This document shows positions 1-8,868 of a stretch of 37,398 nucleotides of DNA, piece after piece. The stretch's first letter is position 1. Each line of letters starts with the position of its first letter. This DNA comes from Mucilaginibacter sp. (lineage in GTDB: Bacteria > Bacteroidota > Bacteroidia > Sphingobacteriales > Sphingobacteriaceae). The notes beneath the pieces are model-generated. The model made no database searches, was not told the origin of the DNA, and saw only the letters and a program-made list of their open reading frames with translations. The position numbers and the translations under genes were made by a program. The DNA is taken from the NCBI GenBank assembly GCA_028287805.1, contig JAQBOY010000158.1:1-37398 (forward strand), written 5' to 3'.

Positions 1-200
1 TAGCAGGTACGTATGATGAAATGATCCGCGCTTTTGATAAAAGAACAGGGCAGGTATTATGGGAATTTCGACTTCCGGCAGGTGGATTTGCTACCCCCAT
101 TACCTATGCCGTAAATGGAAAACAATATGTGGTAATTGCCGCCGGCGGATCAAAGAACGGACATAAACCCGGTGGTAAATATATTGCCTTTGCCTTGTAA
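1..200 (+). CDS. PQQ-dependent dehydrogenase, 3' end only
   Basis: A plus-strand frame (codons starting at position 3) is open from the window edge to a TAA at 198-200, giving about 65 residues. The tail reads [20 protein letters not shown], then a segment with [20 protein letters not shown], and ends KYIAFAL. This is the typical last propeller blade and C-terminus of quinoprotein glucose dehydrogenase-like PQQ enzymes, which oxidise sugars or alcohols in the periplasm and pass electrons to quinone or cytochrome c. It is too short for the ORF track. The 5' end lies outside the window, so completeness and substrate cannot be judged. It points the opposite way to the mannan locus and is probably not part of it. 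Confidence 0.8.
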   Translation, partial: AGTYDEMIRAFDKRTGQVLWEFRLPAGGFATPITYAVNGKQYVVIAAGGSKNGHKPGGKYIAFAL

Positions 201-203
201 TAA

Positions 204-539
204 TTTCAGAATTCGCGCGATAGCAGAAGAACCAATGCCCAAAATAATACAGCTGTAGCATTACGCACACATTATGCGCAGCACAGCTTTATAGCCCATG
301 CAAACATACAAACAGGTACTGGTAAAGCCGGTATGTTTGATGTAGCTAACGAAATGGAAGATGTGCGTTTTTTTAACGGAGAATATGGGATATATACCGC
401 CAAGACTTCTCCCGGACGGCAATTCATGATGGTTGACGCCTATTTTGAGCATCAGTGAAAAGCGGCCATTCAAACGCAGGAAGCCGGGTTAACCATCGTA
501 CGTATGACAGCAGCATTTATAATACCTGCCAAGTTATGA
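204..539 (+). pseudogene. Pectate-lyase-superfamily (GH28-related) protein fragment with internal stop
   Basis: After the dehydrogenase stop, the same plus frame contains protein-like sequence: LRTHYAQHSFIAHANIQTG, then GKAGMFDVANEMEDVRFFNG and SPGRQFMMVDAYFEHQ. A TGA at 456-458 interrupts it and it resumes as KAAIQTQEAGLTIVRMT up to a stop at 537-539. This pattern resembles the right-handed beta-helix core of Bacteroidota pectate-lyase-superfamily proteins as I recall them. The TGA sits where an arginine codon (CGA) would be expected, so one transition would explain it. There is no start region and no C-terminal half. I read it as an internal fragment of a decayed gene. The family call is from recall, with no alignment run. 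Confidence 0.65.
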
Positions 540-835
540 GAATCTTGTTGCCACTATTAGATTTAATGCTGCTGTCTTATGATGTTAAATGCGAGGCGTC
601 ACCTGACAGTCTTCTGGGTGTGTTAAAATCTGAAATGTATAAAAAGAGGTTTTACGATTCGCAAAAAGATCGCCGTGTCCGCTTGTTTAAACAACAACAG
701 CGTGCTATTTCCCTAACCAATCTTGCTGCCCGGTATGCACTTTGCCACGATCTTTACGAGGAATATAAAAACCATGTATTTGACTCTGCTTATGTATATG
801 CCTTGAGACTTAACCAAATTAGCAAGCTGATGCAA
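536..835 (+). pseudogene. N-terminal fragment of a DUF6377-type regulator
   Basis: An ATG at 536 opens a protein that begins with a hydrophobic signal-like segment (MRILLPLLDLMLLSYDVKCE). It continues SPDSLLGVLKSEMYKKRFYD and then ARYALCHDLYEEYKNHVFDS, ending AYVYALRLNQISK. The DSLL..L..E...K..YD...K and L.EEYK...FDSAYVYA...L..I pattern is that of the DUF6377/tetratricopeptide sensor-regulators often found beside Bacteroidota polysaccharide loci. Those proteins are normally about 500-600 residues. Here the similarity stops at about residue 97, where the frame runs into antisense of the next fragment. The ORF-track start at 455 is an artificial upstream extension. Only the N-terminus survives. 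Confidence 0.55.
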
Positions 836-844
836 AATATATTA

Positions 845-1138
845 CTGTCAAGTGCTATCTGGCCCCAGGTAACCCCCGATCGTACAGGCGATACTTGCTT
901 AAGCACAACCTTACCTGTATCGTTAATCAATTCAATGTGCAGCAACCCGCTGCGAGCCGGGTTTAATCGCTCATCCAAAACATAACCTTTCAACCAAATC
1001 GTATCGTTAATATGATAGTACGGGCGGTCAGTACTTATAAATACTTTTTCTGTCGGATTGTTAGGTTTATGTATAGTTAGTATTTCCTTTTGCATGACGG
1101 CAATTGCTGGTTGCTGGTGGCCGAACCTCCTGTTCTAC
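845..1138 (-). pseudogene. MG2 (macroglobulin-like) domain protein, N-terminal fragment
   Basis: The minus-strand frame from an ATG at 1095 encodes EKVFISTDRPYYHINDTIWL, then KGYVLDERLNPARSGLLHIE and LINDTGKVVLKQ. The motif EKV(Y/F)..TDRP.Y...DTIW.KGY is the start of the MG2-like domain in large Bacteroidota cell-surface proteins of 800 residues or more, often with a TonB-receptor plug-like or carboxypeptidase-regulatory region. Family-like sequence stops near position 850, where it abuts the DUF6377 fragment on the other strand. The frame stays open upstream of the ATG to about 1138, so the true N-terminus may also be missing. Less than a tenth of the expected protein remains. Confidence 0.55.
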
Positions 1139-1461
1139 GGCGGAAATGAATAAACTGTGTTTGCCTTTTAAGCGAGGGCCGAACCTAAATAGTCATTGTC
1201 AGAGCAATCGAACTATGTTGAATAAGTGAATTTGCAGCTTAGAGGTGCTATGGGGCTGAGGCTTAATTCTAAAGCACAATTTCAAGAAGTTTACACATAA
1301 GGAGACTGTGATAAATGATACATTCCCCGTTAATGTGAGAAGTGTGTATCCAGGTTTACGCTATCAAAGCTATCGCAATGACGTTTAAAGCATTAATACT
1401 TTTTTACCAAACATTATCATATCTGTAGTAATTGATAATATTTCATACAGAGCATCCAAAC
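1139..1461. other. Gene-free spacer
   Basis: About 320 bp with no convincing coding frame on either strand. It separates the left-hand fragments from the 3' end of the first carboxylesterase. I see no T-run hairpin that would mark an intrinsic terminator for the leftward operon and no good TAnnTTTG promoter. A short plus-strand frame ending GLRYQSYRNDV at about 1387 could be another remnant, but I do not recognise it. Confidence 0.4.
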
Positions 1462-3018
1462 CTACTTATTAAAAAAGCTGTCCAGTAGCACATATCTTTT
1501 AAAATTCTTTTCCGGTTGCGACTGGCTGTTAACATCGATCACCATTACTTTAGGGATGCTGCTTTGCAAGCCATACCAGGTAGCCAGTCCTTCTCCGTTC
1601 GGGTTACCTGTTTTTATAAAATTGGCAAAATAAGTTTCCATGGTTTTCGATACTTTATAATCATCCGGTGTCCAGGCGTAAACTTTATTATATGGTAAAT
1701 TACCTAAAGCATATTCAATTTCTGATGCATGCGCCGCGCCAAGAGAATTTGGGTTATCCTGGCCGTTGACCATTGGAGGACGTTTGCGCGAAAACAAGTA
1801 CCGGTAAACCGGGAAGCCATTTGTTTTGCTATGCAGATCAATAAATTTCCAGGTAGCATAGGCTATAAACCTGTCGGATGCCAGGTCGGTAGCCGCCTGT
1901 GGTACATCGGCATCAGCTGCAGCCGGGTATAATTTTAATACTTCAGCCGTACGATCGCCATAAACTTTCTTTAAAGCGTTTTGATAAGCATCTAATGTTG
2001 GCGCTTCCTTACCCAGCAAGTTATCATACCCCACCTCCGCCGAGTTCCATCCTGCCAGTAGAGGTATATTCATTTGCCTGCCTGTTGCGAAGATGGCTTG
2101 CGGCGTTTCAGGTAAAAAATAACCGTCAACTGTATTGGGAAAATGTGATGATGCAGATAGCTCCAATAATTTATCAGCAGGTATTTTTCGAAGATCAGCT
2201 AATGATGTCACATTAATTTTTTCGGCAAACTTAACACCGTTTTGTTCGGCTTCAGCTAATGGTACAGGCGACAAATTTCCTAAAACAGATCCGCTCTCGG
2301 CAATAGCACCTGCAAACAAACGTTTTGACAATGGCGATGCCATTTGCGCACATACGGACATTGAACCTGCAGACTCACCGGCTATGGTAACTCTTTTTGG
2401 ATCACCGCCAAAGGCGGCTATATTTTTTTGCACCCACACTAATGCAGCATGTTGATCCATTAAGCCATAATTGCCCGACGAATGATGCAACGATTTCCTG
2501 GTAAGATCGGGATAGGCCAAAAATCCAAATACACCCAGTCTATAGTTTACCGTAAGGGTAACAATCCCTTTTTTTGCCATGCTTTCGCCGTCATACCGGT
2601 ATTCTGATCCATCACCGGCATTAAAACCGCCGCCATAGAAATAAACCATTACCGGTAATTTTTCCTTAGCCGATTTTGCTGGTGTCCAAACATTCAGATA
2701 CAGGCAATCTTCACTTTTACCATCGCTCCTGAAGATCATATCACTGTAAATAGTCCGCTGCATCGCCTGCGGACCGAAATGATCTGCATGGCGAACACCA
2801 GTCCAGTTTTTGGGTGGCACAGGTTCTTTCCAGCGAAGATCGCCTACCGGTGGCCGGGCAAAAGGGATTCCTTTAAATGAACGTATACCGCTTGCTTCTG
2901 TAACGCCCTGCACTATACCGTTAACTGTTTTAACTTGGGGAACACGATCAGTTTGGGCAAAGGTAACGCCTGTTTTTAAAAAAAATATCAATAATAAAAG
3001 ACCGGTAATTTGTTTCAT
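1462..3018 (-). CDS. Secreted type-B carboxylesterase
   Basis: A 518-residue alpha/beta-hydrolase of the para-nitrobenzyl esterase/cholinesterase type. It has a Sec signal peptide of about 21 residues (MKQITGLLLLIFFLKTGVTF, then AQ), the family start G.V.G......FKGIPFA.PP, an oxyanion hole GGGF near 129-132, and the nucleophile elbow GESAG with Ser about 216. Candidate acid and base residues are the Glu in NSAEVGYDN and the His in GAAHASEIE. Length is normal. In a mannan locus a role in removing acetyl or other ester groups is plausible but unproven, because this family is promiscuous. It is the last intact gene of the leftward cluster, 66 bp after the GH30 gene, and probably co-transcribed with it. 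Confidence 0.9.
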   Translation of the reverse strand: MKQITGLLLLIFFLKTGVTFAQTDRVPQVKTVNGIVQGVTEASGIRSFKGIPFARPPVGDLRWKEPVPPKNWTGVRHADHFGPQAMQRTIYSDMIFRSDGKSEDCLYLNVWTPAKSAKEKLPVMVYFYGGGFNAGDGSEYRYDGESMAKKGIVTLTVNYRLGVFGFLAYPDLTRKSLHHSSGNYGLMDQHAALVWVQKNIAAFGGDPKRVTIAGESAGSMSVCAQMASPLSKRLFAGAIAESGSVLGNLSPVPLAEAEQNGVKFAEKINVTSLADLRKIPADKLLELSASSHFPNTVDGYFLPETPQAIFATGRQMNIPLLAGWNSAEVGYDNLLGKEAPTLDAYQNALKKVYGDRTAEVLKLYPAAADADVPQAATDLASDRFIAYATWKFIDLHSKTNGFPVYRYLFSRKRPPMVNGQDNPNSLGAAHASEIEYALGNLPYNKVYAWTPDDYKVSKTMETYFANFIKTGNPNGEGLATWYGLQSSIPKVMVIDVNSQSQPEKNFKRYVLLDSFFNK

Positions 3019-3084
3019 AATTGAAATACTTATTAAAAGAAAATGGTAATTGGTTATTACTAATGCAGAAATATCATATGCAAA

Positions 3085-4470
3085 CTACCAGACATAGGTA
3101 GCTACAGCGCCACCATCCAGGCTTGAAGCAAATCCCCTGCCCTTACAGGATACATTAAAGATTTGTGTTGATTTGCCCTTATTCGCCACAATCAGAACTG
3201 TTTGACCTGCGGGAGTTTCAAAAGCGACATCGGACAATACACCGGGCAGCGAACTATAGACCCGTACCGAATTATCCGGTATAAATTTAGAGGCATGCGC
3301 AATGGTATAATAAGCCAAGTTTCTGCTTACCTTATCACCATCAATAGTTATAGCTCCCTGGCATCCTGCACAACCGCCGTTATCGGTGTGAGGTTTATTG
3401 TTCGGGTCGGCCGCAATATTCCACAATATCACATTGCGGCTCCAGTTGCGGGTGGCCCCTATCACAATCCTGTCTTCTGGGTTGGCTACATTAAAATCGT
3501 TATGGCTTACCGCCATCATTTCGGTAAAATAAACACCCTTATCAGGGAAAGCGTCATGAACCTTGCTGAGTGCCGTGATAGGGCCAGCATATAAATGAAA
3601 GCCAGAGCCTGCAGCATATTTACGCGCTTCGGGATCAGTTAATATGGTAATTGGATATTCAGGCGCATCGCAGTTATGATCATATAAAATGATCTTGGTT
3701 TTAATACCCGCAGATTTAAGGGCAGGACCTAAATCATTCTTGATAAAATCAAGCTCTTGTCTGGCTAAAAACTGCATACTTGGCGTATTGCCATTATTAA
3801 ATGGTTCATTTTGCACAGTAACAGCATCAATGGTAATGCCGTGCTGTTTCATGCCTTTAATATACTTAACAAAGTATTGAGCATATACCGGGTAATATTC
3901 TTCCTTTAGTTTACCGCCCTGAATGTTATCATTACTTTTCATCCACAACGGAGCAGACCAGGGAGAACCCAATACTTTAATTTGGGGGTTAACCGCCAGT
4001 ATCTCTTTCATCACCGGTATCACATCCTTTTCATCTTCTTTTAAAGTGAATTTCTCCAGCCGGGTATCCGTTTGACCGTCAGGAAGATCATCATATGAAA
4101 ATGTATGATCATTTAAATCAGACGAGCCAATGCTCAATCTTAAATAACTGATGCCAACATTGTTTTCCTCATGACCGAATAATTCCTGTATCAATTTTTT
4201 GCGCTCATTAGGGGACATCCGCATCATATTTTGGGCGCTTCCACCTGTTAAAGCAAATCCAAAGCCGTCTACTGATTGATATTTTTGCGATGGGTCAACA
4301 ACAATAGTCGCGGTACTATTGAGCGACTGGCCAAACGACAAAGGCGATTGTTTAGCCAATAGTGATTTTTTATCATTGGTGGTAAGCCACCAATCAACTT
4401 TAGTTTGAGCATAGCTTGTATACACTTGTGCTGTAAAGGTTAATATTAAAGCAGATTTTAATAATCTCAT
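3085..4470 (-). CDS. Secreted GH30 glycoside hydrolase
   Basis: 461 residues with a signal peptide ending near YTSYAQ. The GH30 hallmarks are VDGFGFALTGGSAQ near 68-80, LRLSIGSSDLN near 110-120, SPWSAPLWMKSN near 169-180, the acid/base in TVQNEP (Glu about 222) and the nucleophile in YFTEMM (Glu about 317). The beta-sandwich fringe at the end (ASSLDGGAVATYVW) completes the family architecture. GH30 includes beta-glucosidase, endo-beta-1,6-glucanase and beta-xylosidase activities, and I cannot fix the subfamily. It differs clearly from the second GH30 here and is not a recent duplicate. A predicted promoter with the locus-wide 14-bp element lies in the 130-bp gap upstream, so it can start its own transcript. 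Confidence 0.9.
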   Translation of the reverse strand: MRLLKSALILTFTAQVYTSYAQTKVDWWLTTNDKKSLLAKQSPLSFGQSLNSTATIVVDPSQKYQSVDGFGFALTGGSAQNMMRMSPNERKKLIQELFGHEENNVGISYLRLSIGSSDLNDHTFSYDDLPDGQTDTRLEKFTLKEDEKDVIPVMKEILAVNPQIKVLGSPWSAPLWMKSNDNIQGGKLKEEYYPVYAQYFVKYIKGMKQHGITIDAVTVQNEPFNNGNTPSMQFLARQELDFIKNDLGPALKSAGIKTKIILYDHNCDAPEYPITILTDPEARKYAAGSGFHLYAGPITALSKVHDAFPDKGVYFTEMMAVSHNDFNVANPEDRIVIGATRNWSRNVILWNIAADPNNKPHTDNGGCAGCQGAITIDGDKVSRNLAYYTIAHASKFIPDNSVRVYSSLPGVLSDVAFETPAGQTVLIVANKGKSTQIFNVSCKGRGFASSLDGGAVATYVW

Positions 4471-4533
4471 AAAATTCTAATTATCAGAACAGGCAATTGG
4501 TTAAATATCCTTTGTTAGGATAAAGCGTCGTCA

Positions 4534-4577
4534 CAAAGCTAAAATTGGGATTGTCAAATCTGTAATACTATTTTAAC
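4534..4577 (-). promoter_or_regulatory. Predicted GH30 promoter with 14-bp operator
   Basis: Read on the minus strand, GTTAAAATAGTATT (4564-4577) is followed after exactly 22 bp by TAGCTTTG (4534-4541), a perfect Bacteroidota TAnnTTTG -7 element. The GH30 start codon is about 64 bp further on. The 14-mer ends where a -33 element would be expected, which suggests an activator site. The same arrangement occurs at three other transcription-unit starts in the window. Confidence 0.65.
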
Positions 4578-4600
4578 ATTATAGGGTATTTAACAGATTG

Positions 4601-7600
4601 CTATTCCATAAAAGTGATATTATTTATCCTAATAATGGCATCATTGGGCTTTGTACGCTTTACAGCATAAATGTATACATCATGCCTGCCAGTTATTGGG
4701 TTGATTAAATTACCGGTTATCGTATTGGCTTTATCAAATGATCCCGTTTGCCGGTAAGCAACGGTACTGATCACAGGCCCTGCCTGCGAATCCATATGTA
4801 CCACTATATCGCCATCTGCATTTTTGGAGCCGTAGTTATAAATAAATTGTTTAATACCGGTCAAGTCAATATCTTTCATTAACAAATAAGCATTGTTGCC
4901 GCCTTCGGATAGTTTATCTCGAAATCGCGGAAAACCTAAATAGCCATCCGTAAAAGCGGCATTTATGTCTGTACCGTGCCGCAATGTAATAATATCCTTT
5001 CCCTGTAAGGGCCCAACTATCTTGCCTCCCCTATCGGTGTAGGTAGCCACAATCGTATACTCGCCGCGTGGTTCACTATCATTATACTTTAAGATGAGCT
5101 TTCCATGCATCGGTATGGATATCACATTGTTTGCCTTCTTATCCGTTAAAGAATAAATATATTTTACAATTTCGCTGGCATCGGTCACCGATAACTGCGG
5201 GTGAGCGCTCATAACAAAGTCTTTGCTCCAGCTTCCGCCACCGCCGCTAATTATTTTTTGGGCAAGCTTGTTAACATATCCATCCCGTTTTTTATAACGA
5301 TTGGCGATAGCTGTAAAACTTGGGCCAACAGCCTTTTTATCAATTTGATGACACGATTTACAATCGCTGGCAGCCATTAAAGCTTTGCCGGGATAGTTGC
5401 TACCGCCTAGTATTTTAACCTGATCAGCGTGAGTATAATCAACTGGTTGTGAATTATAAACATAAAATGCCTTAACACGGGCCGGATCAATTTTTTTATC
5501 CTCCTTATCCTTTACATTGATGCTGTACACAAATGGCTTGTCTTTCCAGAAAAAAGATTTATTGCCGGGGCCGGCAATGGTTACCACCGGTGCTGTATTA
5601 CCTGCTTTAACGATAACCGTATCTTTCGCAGTAGTCCCTGCCCTATCAGTTACTTCTAATATCGCTTTATAAATTCCCGGTTTACGATAAGTATAAACGG
5701 CATCCATTGTTTTGGCGCCTCCCCTTTTGCCATCAAACAACCATTCATAGGTTAGCTTATCGTCATCATCTAAATCCATGCTGTTTTTTCCGGAAAAGCT
5801 TACTTTAAGCGGCACTTCACCGCTGATAGTTTTTATTGCTTGAATGTTTTTAGTGTCAATCGTCAAATAAGCCCGCTTGTTAATTTTTGCCATTTCTGCT
5901 GAATCGATTATGGTAGCTTTCGCTATAGGTGGCCTGTTGCCGGTATTGTATTCAATTTTTACCAGGCTGGCATCCTCATTGGCTACGCCATAAATTGAGC
6001 CATACTCTAGCATATACATTGTACCGTCCTTGCTGAATACCATATCAATTGGCCGCCTAAAATCACCGTTGGCTGCCATAAATGATTCCGTACGTACGAA
6101 GTTCTCATTTTTATCCAGTTCAACCGTCATCAGCCAGTTGCGCATCCAGTCGGCTATAAATAATTTACCATCGTAATAATCCGGAAACTTATTTGGCGAG
6201 CCGCCATTAGGGTTAAACACATAAACGGGACCACCAATGGCGCAACGTCCGCCAAAACCCAGTTCAGGCCAAATATCCGAAGCCGTATACGGATACCAGA
6301 TCATGGCAGGCATGGCCGGTGGCAATTGGTTTAACCCTGTATTATTAGGCGAATTATTTACCGGTGCTTTCGGATCAAATACCGGGCCTGCTGTATTAGT
6401 CGCAAAGTTCCAGTGGGAATATGGCAGGTTATTCGCTTCAAAATAAGGCCAGCCAAAATTGCCTGCTTTTTTTGCCTGGTTAAATTCGTCGTAACCACGA
6501 GGACCCTGCGGTCCATCATTCCCTGCGTCCGGCCCGGGCTCTCCCCAATATAAAACAGAAGTTAGTGGATTGACGGATATACGGTAAGGATTACGCACAC
6601 CCATTACATATATTTCAGGCTTTGTTTTAGCCATTCCCTTAGGGAAAAGGTTACTTTCAGGAACGGTATAGCTACCATCCGCTTCAGGATGGATACGCAA
6701 AATTTTACCTTTAAGATCATTAGTATTACTGGCGCTGCGCTGTGAATCTCCACTGTAATGCTCCTTTTCAGGGCGTTCGTCCAGCGGCGAATAACCATTT
6801 GAGGAAAACGGGCTGGAGCTATCACCCGTAGACAGGTATAAATTCCCATCCTTATCCCAGGCAATAGAACCGCCATGATGCGAACCGCTGTTTTTTTGGA
6901 CAGGCACCTTTAGCATCACTTTTTCTGATGCCAGGTCAATAGTATTATCATTCCCTAAGGTAAACCTGGAAAGCCGGAAATATATCGGTTCGTCATCCTG
7001 TCCGCCAGGTGCATAATACATATAGATAAAATTATTTTGAGTGAAGTTCGGATCAAGCCCCAACCCGATAACACCTGTACCTCCTGTCGTAGTTACCGGG
7101 AACTTATGGATTAATTTCAACTGGTGCGTTTTGAGATTGAATACCGATAATTCACCAAAAAGCTGCGTAAAAAACACCCGTCCGTCATCGGCAACAGCCA
7201 GCGTCATCGGCGAATTCAGTTTAGTTGCCAATAAGGTTTTTACAAACCTGTTTTGATTGGGGGTAACTTTTGCATAAGCTTTACTATAGTCCAGTTTGCC
7301 GTCACCCATGGCATATTTAATACCACCGGAAAGGTGCTGTAAAAATAAAGGTTCGCTGTAACTCTCGTCAGTATGACCCAAACCAGTGTAAAATGCACGG
7401 CCGCCGTCATAGTCATGGTACCAGGCTATGGGGTGATTTGTACCATTGGTTCCACCTTCGTAAGTAGCTTCATCCAAATAGGCCAGTACTTTAATATCCG
7501 GGTAAAGGGAGCGGTAATTATACCACTCATCATTACGTTCCCAGTGATCGGGAAAACCAGCAGTGGCAGGGTGATTTTTATCGACCACATTAATAACAGC

Positions 7601-8062
7601 CGTACGAATGTTTGAATTAGGAACGTTAGGGATATTGGGATGACTTTCAAAATAAGCGCCTGCCAGCTTTCCATACCAGGGCCAGTCATATTCTGTATCG
7701 GCTGCGGAGTGTACACCTACAAAGCCGCCGCCAACCTGTATGTAACGCTCAAAAGCAGCCTGCTCTTCACCGTTAAGCACATTACCTGTAGTATTTAAAA
7801 ATACAACCGCCCGATATCTTTTTAAGTTATTATCATTGAAATTAGCGGCATCAGTTGTAGTATCAACCGCGTAACCATTTCGGGCACCTAATTTTTTTAT
7901 AGCAGCTATACCTGCAGGAATAGACGTGTGGTGCCAACCGGCCGTTTTTGAAAACACTAAAATTTTAGGCTCAGCGTAAACGCGCCTTTCACTGGTTACA
8001 AATGAACACAGCAGCGATAAAGCCGTTAATAAAATCCCGGCTGTTTTACTTTTTAAATACAT
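4601..8062 (-). CDS. ThuA / PQQ sugar-dehydrogenase propeller / PKD / cytochrome c fusion protein
   Basis: A 1153-residue secreted multidomain protein. In order: signal region (1-30); ThuA-like domain (about 33-255; KILVFSKTAGWHHTSIP, GGGFVGVHSAADTE, HPIAWYHDYDGGRAFYTGLG); soluble aldose-dehydrogenase-type PQQ six-blade propeller (about 265-705; GSHHGGSIAWDKDGNLYLS, VMGVRNPYRISV, FIADWMRNWL); PKD domain (about 745-820); class I cytochrome c with haem motif CKSCH (901-905) and a likely Met ligand near 951; and a C-terminal beta-domain (about 1020-1153) resembling a CBM6-type module. The parts suggest oxidation of a sugar at PQQ with transfer to the built-in haem. ThuA-like proteins are linked to keto-sugar metabolism. 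The substrate is unknown. It lies 21 bp after the stand-alone ThuA gene and ends the oxidative block. Confidence 0.9.
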   Translation of the reverse strand: MYLKSKTAGILLTALSLLCSFVTSERRVYAEPKILVFSKTAGWHHTSIPAGIAAIKKLGARNGYAVDTTTDAANFNDNNLKRYRAVVFLNTTGNVLNGEEQAAFERYIQVGGGFVGVHSAADTEYDWPWYGKLAGAYFESHPNIPNVPNSNIRTAVINVVDKNHPATAGFPDHWERNDEWYNYRSLYPDIKVLAYLDEATYEGGTNGTNHPIAWYHDYDGGRAFYTGLGHTDESYSEPLFLQHLSGGIKYAMGDGKLDYSKAYAKVTPNQNRFVKTLLATKLNSPMTLAVADDGRVFFTQLFGELSVFNLKTHQLKLIHKFPVTTTGGTGVIGLGLDPNFTQNNFIYMYYAPGGQDDEPIYFRLSRFTLGNDNTIDLASEKVMLKVPVQKNSGSHHGGSIAWDKDGNLYLSTGDSSSPFSSNGYSPLDERPEKEHYSGDSQRSASNTNDLKGKILRIHPEADGSYTVPESNLFPKGMAKTKPEIYVMGVRNPYRISVNPLTSVLYWGEPGPDAGNDGPQGPRGYDEFNQAKKAGNFGWPYFEANNLPYSHWNFATNTAGPVFDPKAPVNNSPNNTGLNQLPPAMPAMIWYPYTASDIWPELGFGGRCAIGGPVYVFNPNGGSPNKFPDYYDGKLFIADWMRNWLMTVELDKNENFVRTESFMAANGDFRRPIDMVFSKDGTMYMLEYGSIYGVANEDASLVKIEYNTGNRPPIAKATIIDSAEMAKINKRAYLTIDTKNIQAIKTISGEVPLKVSFSGKNSMDLDDDDKLTYEWLFDGKRGGAKTMDAVYTYRKPGIYKAILEVTDRAGTTAKDTVIVKAGNTAPVVTIAGPGNKSFFWKDKPFVYSINVKDKEDKKIDPARVKAFYVYNSQPVDYTHADQVKILGGSNYPGKALMAASDCKSCHQIDKKAVGPSFTAIANRYKKRDGYVNKLAQKIISGGGGSWSKDFVMSAHPQLSVTDASEIVKYIYSLTDKKANNVISIPMHGKLILKYNDSEPRGEYTIVATYTDRGGKIVGPLQGKDIITLRHGTDINAAFTDGYLGFPRFRDKLSEGGNNAYLLMKDIDLTGIKQFIYNYGSKNADGDIVVHMDSQAGPVISTVAYRQTGSFDKANTITGNLINPITGRHDVYIYAVKRTKPNDAIIRINNITFME

Positions 8063-8083
8063 GGTTAAACTGTGTATATTGTT

Positions 8084-8851
8084 TTAATCTTTTTTTATAC
8101 GGACTGTAGTTACTTTGGCGTAATCAAGCTTTATATTATTACCCATAGCATATTGTATACCTGCAAGTATATGCTGTACAAACAACGGGTCAGTATAAGC
8201 TTCCGGAAAATGCCCTAGTGCGGTATAAAATGCGCGTCCCCCGTCAAAATCATGATACCATGCCAGCGGATGATAAGCACCATTTGTACCACCTTTGTAG
8301 CTGAATTCATTAGCCGTTAATAGTACATGTACATTAACAGGTACCAACTTAAAATTATACCATTCATCTTTCCATGACCAATGAGAAGGTAACTGTCGTA
8401 CAGCGGGGTTTTCGTGATCAACCACGTTGACCACACCACCCTGCGGTTCAGGATGATTGGAGAATACAGCGCCGACCAACTGACCATACCATGTCCAGCT
8501 TTTTTCTGTAGACGACGCGCAATGGATGCCCATGTAACCGCCGCCAGCCTCAATATATCTTTTAAATTCTGTTTTTCCCACCGTATCCAGCACATTGCCG
8601 GAAGTATTTAAAAAAATGATTGCAGCATATTTTTTCAGCTTACTTTCTGTAAAATAAGTACTGTCGGTGGTTGTATCTACCTCAAAATGGTTTTCCCTAC
8701 CAAGCTTTCGAATAGCTTTAATACCGTTAGGAATAGATTCATGGTGATATTTTCCGGTTTTGCTGAATATAAGTACGCGCTTTGCCTGTGCAGCAACAAA
8801 CAAAACATTTGCGATAAAAAATAAAATCAGGCTCGCTTTTTTTATCATCAT
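8084..8851 (-). CDS. Stand-alone secreted ThuA-like protein
   Basis: 255 residues: a signal peptide (ending near LFVAAQA), then one ThuA/glutamine-amidotransferase-like domain with VLIFSKTGKYHHESIPNGI, GGGYMGIHCASSTEKSW and HPLAWYHDFDGGRAFYTALG. It is a clear paralogue of the N-terminal domain of the next gene downstream (4601-8062), sharing the order of all main motifs, so the locus carries both a fused and a free copy. Its ATG immediately follows the TAA of the Tat esterase with no gap. A strong AAGGAGG Shine-Dalgarno lies inside the last codons of that esterase, so translation is probably coupled. A second ATG follows directly and could be the real start. The catalytic role of ThuA domains outside trehalose/disaccharide keto-sugar metabolism is unsettled. 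Confidence 0.88.
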   Translation of the reverse strand: MMIKKASLILFFIANVLFVAAQAKRVLIFSKTGKYHHESIPNGIKAIRKLGRENHFEVDTTTDSTYFTESKLKKYAAIIFLNTSGNVLDTVGKTEFKRYIEAGGGYMGIHCASSTEKSWTWYGQLVGAVFSNHPEPQGGVVNVVDHENPAVRQLPSHWSWKDEWYNFKLVPVNVHVLLTANEFSYKGGTNGAYHPLAWYHDFDGGRAFYTALGHFPEAYTDPLFVQHILAGIQYAMGNNIKLDYAKVTTVRIKKD

Positions 8852-8868
8852 TTAAACCTCCTTATTAT
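8849..8868 (-). promoter_or_regulatory. Stop-start junction with strong Shine-Dalgarno
   Basis: On the minus strand the esterase end reads AATAAGGAGGTTTAAATGATG. AAGGAGG is a full anti-Shine-Dalgarno match, the esterase stop TAA is directly followed by the ThuA ATG, and a second in-frame ATG follows. Strong Shine-Dalgarno sequences are rare in Bacteroidota, so this site decides the start and suggests coupling. Confidence 0.7.

Noticed and set aside
261-473. 70-residue minus-strand ORF
   Set aside because: It is antisense to the plus-strand pectate-lyase-like fragment, which has far better protein character.
455-985. 176-residue track ORF as an intact gene
   Set aside because: Only 536 to about 835 is family-like; the start is an upstream extension over another fragment and the end is antisense of the MG2 fragment.
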